A stretch of 64,000 bases of DNA, from NCBI GenBank assembly GCA_031397815.1, contig JANNMJ010000196.1, forward strand, positions 3,723 through 67,722, read 5' to 3'. The notes beneath the pieces are model-generated. The model saw only the letters and a list, made by a program, of their open reading frames with translations, searched no databases and was not told the DNA's origin. This DNA is from JANNMJ01 sp031397815 (lineage in GTDB: Bacteria; Bacteroidota; Bacteroidia; Cytophagales; Hymenobacteraceae). The number at the start of each line of letters is the position of its first letter. Position 1 is the stretch's first letter. This document shows, piece by piece, positions 58,914 through 64,000 of this stretch. The position numbers and the translations under genes were made by a program.

Positions 58914-60725
58914 ATGGCACTCGACAAATACCGCGCGGCTACGGCCGTGCTGAAAGGGACGCCCACCGCCAAGCCGGAAAATACCCCGACGCAAGCGGCT
59001 GGCGCCCCCAGCCCCGTCCCTACTACTGCGGCCGACCCCAACTTGGCACTAGCTTGGTGTCTAAGCCAAAATACCCATCGGCGCCCGTGTCCCCCAGCAG
59101 GGGGCGGGCGCAACAACTGGCTAGCGGCGCTGGCCGCGTTCTGCAATGAGCGGGGCATACCGCTGGCCGTCCTACTGACGTGGGCTGAAACTGCCCCAGA
59201 GTTAGCGGGGCACGACGACAAGCACCCCGGCCGGATTGCCGCCACAGTGCAGGGCATCTATGAGCGGGACGCCGCTAGACACAACACCAAGCCTTACACG
59301 GCCCCAAATCCGCGCCGTGGACCTATTCGCACTCAATCGAAGGCATCAGTGCGGGTAGATAAGGATGCTGCCGAATTCACTACTTCACAAGATATGCCCA
59401 CTGACACTGCCGCCGAATCCGCTGAGCCATCCACAGACCCAATCTCTGAATCAAACGGTACTCCCTTGATTCCGGAGTTTGTATACGAATCACTGCCCGC
59501 CTACCTGCAAAACTGTTGTCATCCTTTCGAGGGGCGTAAGCGCGACGTACTACTGACTGGCGCTCTAACGGTGCTGTCGGGATGCTTTCCGACGCTGGGG
59601 GGGGTATACGACGGCGAGCGGTTTAGTGCTAATCTGTTCTCCTTTACAGTCGCTCCGGCGGCAAGCGGTAAGGGGGCGCTTAAATGGGCGCGGGCACTGG
59701 TGCAGCCACATCACCGCGCGCTAGTGCAAGCTAGTAAAATGGCACGGGCCACCTTCGAGGCCAACACCGACGCCTACCGCGCTACTATACAAAAAGGCCG
59801 TAAGGCAGGGATAGCGCCCGTAGCGGCACCGGAGCCACCACCATATCGTCAATTGCTGATTCCGGCCAACAATAGCGCCGCCGGAGTGGTGAAGGTGCTG
59901 GCCGAGAACGACGGCCATGGCATTATCTGCGAACCAGAAGCCGACACCCTAGCCGAATCTCTCAAGCAAGACTGGGGCAATTTTTCGGACTTACTGCGGG
60001 TCTGTTTCGACCAAACCCACTATACCTACCAACGCAAAGGGGGCGAACATTATGAACTGGAACGCCCCGGTCTGTCGGTCGCCCTGACCGGCACTCCCGC
60101 GCAAGTAGCTAGGCTGATTCCTTCAGCCGAAAACGGGCTGTTTTCGCGGTTTATGTTTTACACTTTCGAAGCCGAAGCAGTTTGGCGCGACGTAAGCCCT
60201 GCCGCTACGAGGGTACCCTACGATCAACACTTTGCCCCGCTAGCTGAGCAAGTTTCCCGAATGATTACCGCTACTACCGACGTACCCCTGAGTGTGGAAC
60301 TGACCGCCGATCAGTGGGGGCGCGTGAACAAGGCGGGGCAGCACGGATTGGCCGACGTACTGACCCAAGCCGAACAAGACGCGGCCGGGGTTGCATTTCG
60401 GCTCAGTCTGTCGGCGTTCCGCATTGTGTTACTGCTAACACTGCTACGCACCTTCGAGGAAGGTGAAGGGCCTACCGGAGTTTTAGCATGTACCGACGCC
60501 GACCTGACCGCCGCCCTTACGCTTGCTGATATATACCGTGCCCACGCCCTTGTTGTGCTGGACCACCTAAGCGCCCACCAATCTACTTCCTCTAACCGTT
60601 GGGCTGAACGTGCCGAGAAAAAACGCCGGGCGCTCGAACTTCACGCACAAGGGTTCAGCTTAAGCGAGATAGCACGCCTATTAGGCATAGGTAAGACAAC
60701 AGTTCACAGTTGGGTAAATGAATAA
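58914..60725 (+). CDS. DUF3987 primase/helicase-like replication protein
   Basis: This 603-aa protein has a PriCT-like N-terminal segment (ALAWCLSQNTHRRPCPPAGG, GRNNWLAALAAF), then the DUF3987 core (LLTGALTVLSGCFPTLGG, a P-loop-like FTVAPAASGKGALKWARAL, then LIPANNSAAGVVKVL, EPEADTLAES, LTGTPAQVARLIP). It ends in a short HTH (FSLSEIARLLGIGKTTVHSW). Partners of VirE-N proteins; it probably acts as the element's helicase or primase (inference). Confidence 0.88.
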   Translation: MALDKYRAATAVLKGTPTAKPENTPTQAAGAPSPVPTTAADPNLALAWCLSQNTHRRPCPPAGGGRNNWLAALAAFCNERGIPLAVLLTWAETAPELAGHDDKHPGRIAATVQGIYERDAARHNTKPYTAPNPRRGPIRTQSKASVRVDKDAAEFTTSQDMPTDTAAESAEPSTDPISESNGTPLIPEFVYESLPAYLQNCCHPFEGRKRDVLLTGALTVLSGCFPTLGGVYDGERFSANLFSFTVAPAASGKGALKWARALVQPHHRALVQASKMARATFEANTDAYRATIQKGRKAGIAPVAAPEPPPYRQLLIPANNSAAGVVKVLAENDGHGIICEPEADTLAESLKQDWGNFSDLLRVCFDQTHYTYQRKGGEHYELERPGLSVALTGTPAQVARLIPSAENGLFSRFMFYTFEAEAVWRDVSPAATRVPYDQHFAPLAEQVSRMITATTDVPLSVELTADQWGRVNKAGQHGLADVLTQAEQDAAGVAFRLSLSAFRIVLLLTLLRTFEEGEGPTGVLACTDADLTAALTLADIYRAHALVVLDHLSAHQSTSSNRWAERAEKKRRALELHAQGFSLSEIARLLGIGKTTVHSWVNE

Positions 60726-60740
60726 GGCGCGAGTTTTTGA

Positions 60741-60772
60741 AGCGTTCCGTTCTGAAAATGGAACGGAACGCT
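60741..60772. terminator. Dyad after DUF3987 gene
   Basis: AGCGTTCCGTTC / GAACGGAACGCT, 12-bp perfect arms with an 8-nt loop, 16 bp beyond the stop. No T-run, so it may be an operator rather than a terminator. The remaining gap to 61040 shows no gene. Confidence 0.55.
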
Positions 60773-61040
60773 CTAACGCCTACACGCTCTCACTGTGGGA
60801 CTATACCACATCTGGCCTTATTCGTCTACAATCACTTTTGTGGGAAGCCATCGCGCGCGAGATTTCCTAGCAAACTAAACCAATGGTTGTCTTTTATGTG
60901 ACTACATCCCCTTATATGCCGTGACGGCCATTCGGGGAAAACGTTTTGCTGAACCGGGTACCCTCTCCCGCAAGCCGGTATTCCGGGGTACTATCCCAAT
61001 TCTCTCTCGCCTAGCGTACGATTAAGGACACTTGTCACGA

Positions 61041-61415
61041 ATGAATCAGCTACACGAATTCGCTTGGATTGCTGCCGGAGATGCGGCCGTACGAACCGCT
61101 ACGGCGCGGGTATGGAAAATTAAGCCTGCTGGGCTGCGGCTGTTACTGGCTGTGGCTGCCATTGAGGAACGTAGCAACCGAATGGTGCCCACTAGTACGG
61201 CCCGACTGTTGGCGGGGCTGGACCCTGCCACGGTCAGCTTTCAAGCGACTAAGCTAGGTCCGAAAGGGGCAGGGTATTTAAAGAAGGAAGGGCGCACGGG
61301 GCTTCTACTGTCAACCACTGGCCGCAACCTAGTGAACGACTTTGAACGGAGGATGCAGCGGCACTTCGAAACCGTAACTAACCGATTAGAGGAACACAGC
61401 CTCTTTAGTGCTTGA
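61041..61415 (+). CDS. Winged-helix (MarR-like) protein
   Basis: This 124-aa protein has a MarR-like order: KPAGLRLLLAVAAIEERSNR, an HTH-like TSTARLLAGLDPATVSFQAT, a wing (LKKEGRTGLLLSTTGRNLVN). It probably regulates element genes. ATG 61041 is in frame with a TTG at 61032. It converges on the PBCV-type lipoprotein with 2 bp between stops. Confidence 0.7.
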   Translation: MNQLHEFAWIAAGDAAVRTATARVWKIKPAGLRLLLAVAAIEERSNRMVPTSTARLLAGLDPATVSFQATKLGPKGAGYLKKEGRTGLLLSTTGRNLVNDFERRMQRHFETVTNRLEEHSLFSA

Positions 61416-61417
61416 AG

Positions 61418-61894
61418 CTACTTCTTAATGTACACCTTATTTCCATTGTCGTTGTAGTAAAATTCGCCCCCTCTTGGCCCTGTTCTGACATCTCTTTCGT
61501 AGAGTGTGCTTGGCGGCGTGATATATGTCTTATTGCCGTTGCCATTTATATAGTAAGTCCCGCCACATGGGCCTGTCATGTACTGACGAGTGCCTGTATA
61601 ATAGTATGTTGGTAGTGGTTCATCTGACAGGTCACAAGCACGTGCGAAGAATTTGCCACTGGTAGTTCGTACAACCACCCAGTATCCTGTCCAACCTATA
61701 ACTTTTACTGCTGCGTCAGCAGGTAAGTATAAGCCTGTGCTTGCCGTTGTAGACTCTTGCGGCGCTTTATACAGGTTCGCTTGACGAATTACAGAATGGT
61801 ATCCACCGTGGAATGGATGGTAAGTATTGCCATTGATAGCACAAGCAGTGATAAAAAGCAGACCGAATAGCAGGGCACGAGATGGTGAAGCCAT
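61418..61894 (-). CDS. Lipoprotein with two PBCV-type adaptor repeats
   Basis: This 158-aa protein starts at ATG 61894 (a longer frame reaches 61930) and has a lipobox ITAC. After an SH3-like segment (IRQANLYKAP, VKVIGWTGYWVVVR) come two copies of T-G-P-x-G-G-x-Y/F-Y-x-N-x-N-G-N-K-x-Y, the signature of the PBCV-specific basic adaptor domain. These short repeats are known from viral and bacterial proteins with unclear function. Confidence 0.75.
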   Translation of the reverse strand: MASPSRALLFGLLFITACAINGNTYHPFHGGYHSVIRQANLYKAPQESTTASTGLYLPADAAVKVIGWTGYWVVVRTTSGKFFARACDLSDEPLPTYYYTGTRQYMTGPCGGTYYINGNGNKTYITPPSTLYERDVRTGPRGGEFYYNDNGNKVYIKK

Positions 61895-61996
61895 AAGCAA
61901 CAACCAGCGGACAAAAGAGTAGCATCTCACAAGCTAGATGTTTTATGGACAACAAAACAGCAACTCAGCTCTATACTGTGTTGCGGCAGAACTTCA

Positions 61997-62338
61997 TCAG
62001 TTACCAGCATTAGAAGCAGCAACCTCAGCATTATACCGCGACCTGTCAGCGTTCTCGGCAGATTCCTCTGCGCTAGACGCAGCGACCTCAGAGCGATCTG
62101 CTGCTTGCTCGGCGCGGTCTGCTGCTTCCTCAGCACTCTGCGAATGTTCCTCTGCTTGTTCAGCGAACTGACGCGCTTCGTCTCCATCATTTGAAGCTGA
62201 CCGAATCTCTGTGCGTAAGTATGTGACTTGGCTTTCAAGCTGCCTATTCTGCCAGAACAGATAGCCCACCGCCACTAGAGTGGCTACTTGAACCAAGATA
62301 ACGCTTAGAATCAGTATGCGTCTAATTGGTATGGTCAT
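61997..62338 (-). CDS. Membrane-anchored coiled-coil protein
   Basis: This 113-aa protein has one N-terminal membrane helix (ILILSVILVQVATLVAVGYL) followed by a Glu/Ala/Ser heptad region (EARQFAEQAEEHSQSAEEAA and onward). Seven-residue periodicity marks a coiled coil. The function is unknown. It is minus-strand, like the lipoprotein. Confidence 0.65.
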   Translation of the reverse strand: MTIPIRRILILSVILVQVATLVAVGYLFWQNRQLESQVTYLRTEIRSASNDGDEARQFAEQAEEHSQSAEEAADRAEQAADRSEVAASSAEESAENADRSRYNAEVAASNAGN

Positions 62339-62548
62339 CGGGTGAAGCAGTTAAATGGATTGTCAATCTACACACACATATCCACTCTTCATTCTGGTAG
62401 CCATGAATCTTGCCGGATGAGGCGCCACTTAGAAGCCGTGGACGAACAACGGTAAATTTATCGCTTTTTCACGATGTGCAGCAGGGCATCAAGAGGCCGG
62501 AGTAGGGGGCGTGGCCGTACATTAGAAGCCCCTTTAATTAAGTATCTT

Positions 62549-63313
62549 GTGAGAAACCGCCACATAGTTCGCTTGTTGCCATTAGCAGTTCTGCTCTTTA
62601 TTGCCGCGCCCACACTTGCCCAAAGCGAGCAGTGGATAGAGGGGTATTACCGCAAAGACGGCACCTATGTAGAAGGACACTACCGAACACGACCCGATGG
62701 CGACCCCTACAACAACTACTCATCTCCTAGGAATCCGGGGGGCGCAACTGGGTCAGAGCGAGCAGGCTTTGGCAATGCATACATTCTGCCGCAACCTGTC
62801 TTGCCTCAGGTCTATCCTGCGTTATCTCAGCCTAGGTACAGTGACGGTGACGAAGTTGCAGCAGTAAAACAGCCATATATGCCTCGCCCAAGTCGTGAGG
62901 GAATGCGCAAAGCTGACCGCGACTTCCTTGACAATACTATGTATGCTATGGCAATGATTGGCCAACCTCTTAGCGATGCAGTAAAATTCTGGTCAGCTAG
63001 AGAAGGGTTTGGACAACCATACTACTCCAAGCCGTTCAATGAAAATCTAGTAAACGTTAGGTTTGACTCCAAATCTGATTCAGTTACGTCTGTCTTTGTT
63101 GCTAGAACGAAAGAAGGGACATACTTCAAGGCAATGCTTGTGATATTCCCGCACGAACTTCTACCGTACTTTCAGGGTGCAGTTGCTAGCCAGATGACGT
63201 ATCAGGCAGATGGCTATTGGCACTCTGGTAGCGACAGCATATTGTGCAATTTTCCGCAGCTTGGAATTGATAATACAGATGCTGTTTGGTTTGGCAGCAT
63301 CTTGAGTAGGTGA
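62549..63313 (+). CDS. Secreted protein with GYYRKDGTYVEGHYRTRPDG motif
   Basis: This 254-aa protein starts at GTG 62549 to give a signal peptide (VRLLPLAVLLFIAAPTLAQS). It carries YRKDGTYVEGHYRTRPDGDP, then YNNYSSPRNPG, a common Bacteroidetes motif. The C-terminal half is a globular region without a known motif (residues about 140-254). Its upstream codons are less favoured. It is the last intact gene of the putative element. Confidence 0.75.
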   Translation: MRNRHIVRLLPLAVLLFIAAPTLAQSEQWIEGYYRKDGTYVEGHYRTRPDGDPYNNYSSPRNPGGATGSERAGFGNAYILPQPVLPQVYPALSQPRYSDGDEVAAVKQPYMPRPSREGMRKADRDFLDNTMYAMAMIGQPLSDAVKFWSAREGFGQPYYSKPFNENLVNVRFDSKSDSVTSVFVARTKEGTYFKAMLVIFPHELLPYFQGAVASQMTYQADGYWHSGSDSILCNFPQLGIDNTDAVWFGSILSR

Positions 63314-63399
63314 AGCGTTAACGTCTATACTCTACTCAACCCAATGAAAAGGGCCGCCCCCACGGTGAAGTGAGAGCGGCCCCGGTGCCGTTCGAATCA

Positions 63400-63417
63400 A
63401 GCTGGCAACTATTCCCC
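63400..63417. repeat. 18-bp exact repeat, copy 2
   Basis: AGCTGGCAACTATTCCCC, identical to 58888-58905. It follows a GTTCGAATC that looks like a tRNA T-loop but no cloverleaf is formed. Confidence 0.7.
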
Positions 63418-63586
63418 GTTCGGCTGGTACGAAGATACGACTGTCAGTGCTACTCCAACCTTTGTGCTTTTGCCACCTGTATTCGTGGCAGACTTGCCGA
63501 AAGTCTTTCGGCTTAGCAGTAAAAAAGACCTGCTATGGGGAGCGGTTTATCAACTTTGTCCTACAAACCGTCCCATCAAAAAGCAA

Positions 63587-63618
63587 AAACGCCCTTAGCA
63601 GTGCGCTAAGGGCGTTTT
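63587..63618. terminator. Hairpin of the right att-like repeat
   Basis: AAAACGCCCTTAGC / GCTAAGGGCGTTTT stem with AAAAAGCAAAAAC on its left, followed by TCTGTGGTAATGGTTGAA. It mirrors the left site at 53238-53284 although the stem sequence differs. Confidence 0.75.
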
Positions 63619-63635
63619 CTGTGGTAATGGTTGAA
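63618..63635. repeat. Right att-like repeat TGGTAATGGTTG
   Basis: TCTGTGGTAATGGTTGAA copies the core at 53272-53284. Probable right boundary of the element (inference). Confidence 0.45.
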
Positions 63636-63674
63636 CTGTTGAATCTATCCGACTGAGCGCTACTTACGCGCAAT

Positions 63675-64000
63675 TCAGCCCGACAGCGACGGTATTAAAT
63701 GCGTTTTGCGTCGTCGTCGCGAGACAGCGAACAGCCCCATGCTGCCCTGTTGCGGATTGCTCGCGCCCAACTGCCAGATCGAAAAGAACAGCAGCGCCTG
63801 CACGAAAAACAGCCACCCACGCCGCTGGCCGAAGGTTTTGGTAAGGAATGGCAGCGGCAATTTGTCGACCAACGGTGCCCACAGGAACTTGATCGTGTAA
63901 GGAATGCCGAGCGCCACCATGAAACCGATGGTGGCGGTGTCGATGCCGACCCTCGCCAGCCAGAAGGTCATCGTCGCGATCAGCAGCGTCAGTGGAAAGC
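63675..64000 (-). pseudogene. AmpG-like MFS permease fragment, C-terminally broken
   Basis: The frame is open to the right edge (FPLTLLIATMTFWLARVGID, TATIGFMVALGIPYTIKFLW, APLVDKLPLPFL), matching the first two membrane helices of the AmpG muropeptide-permease family. After SMGLFAV the protein loses similarity and ends at 63675 with SRRRRKTHL. A full member has about 12 helices and 400 or more residues. The true start lies beyond the window. Breakage close to the right att-like repeat may reflect a rearrangement or contig joint. Confidence 0.6.

Noticed and set aside
63389..63675. tRNA-like pieces GTTCGAATC and GCTCAGTCGGATAG near the right end
   Set aside because: No complete cloverleaf could be formed on either strand, so no tRNA is called.

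Overview
The window looks like high-GC Bacteroidetes chromosome, of the Hymenobacter/Cytophagales kind (inference). Four large secreted proteins end in type IX secretion (T9SS) type A sorting tails. Both tRNA genes lack an encoded CCA and carry the Bacteroidetes -7 box TAnnTTTG upstream. Many genes start with GTG or TTG, and short tandem and palindromic repeats fill the intergenic gaps. No rRNA or CRISPR array was seen.

Layout. (1) 0.2-0.9 kb: a LolD-type ABC ATPase. (2) 1.05-6.9 kb: a copper-handling cluster with a CDLCGC outer-membrane barrel, an MbnP-like lipoprotein, a small CHGSC protein, a heavy-metal-binding-domain protein, a TolC/CusC N-terminal part joined out of frame to a CusA C-terminal part, and a CopZ-like HMA protein. 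The adaptor CusB, the second half of CusC and the first third of CusA are absent. (3) 7.4-23.5 kb: two T9SS cargo proteins (940 aa and about 3275 aa) around an ECF sigma factor and a membrane-anchored partner with a barrel-like C-terminus. (4) 24.4-30 kb: an orphan LytTR response regulator, a small unknown gene, tRNA-Ser(UGA), an M61 peptidase, a methyltransferase, a PAP2 phosphatase and tRNA-Leu(CAG). (5) 30.5-39.7 kb: a second ECF-sigma/partner module paralogous to the first, followed by two more T9SS cargo proteins, one a paralogue of the 940-aa protein. (6) 40.3-47.8 kb: a molybdenum cofactor cluster (moaE, moaD, moaA, mobA-like, moaC, moeA) interrupted by an AraC regulator, SnoaL-like protein and SDR cassette. 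(7) 48-52.9 kb: two lipoproteins, one with a TonB C-terminal domain, an XRE regulator, and a DUF3037 plus HipA-like kinase pair.

(8) 53.2-63.7 kb: an integrated element of about 10 kb. It has a tyrosine recombinase at its left end, an AT-rich cargo gene, a HTH / VirE-N / DUF3987 replication module, a winged-helix protein and several small envelope proteins. No relaxase was found. Hairpin and TGGTAATGGTTG repeats occur at both ends. Beyond the right repeat lies the broken end of an AmpG-like MFS gene that runs off the window.

The most interesting observations are: the duplicated sigma/barrel modules; two arrays of helically phased iterons, each about 94 bp upstream of genes with matching N-termini, with the first of these genes being a collapsed fusion of the HTH and VirE-N genes; the cusC'-'cusA junction; several MITE-like palindrome families, one with TA target duplications and another supplying the stop codon of moaD; a 21-bp-register minisatellite mixing two cassettes; and the HipA-like/DUF3037 pair. 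All calls come from reading the sequence; no database search was run.
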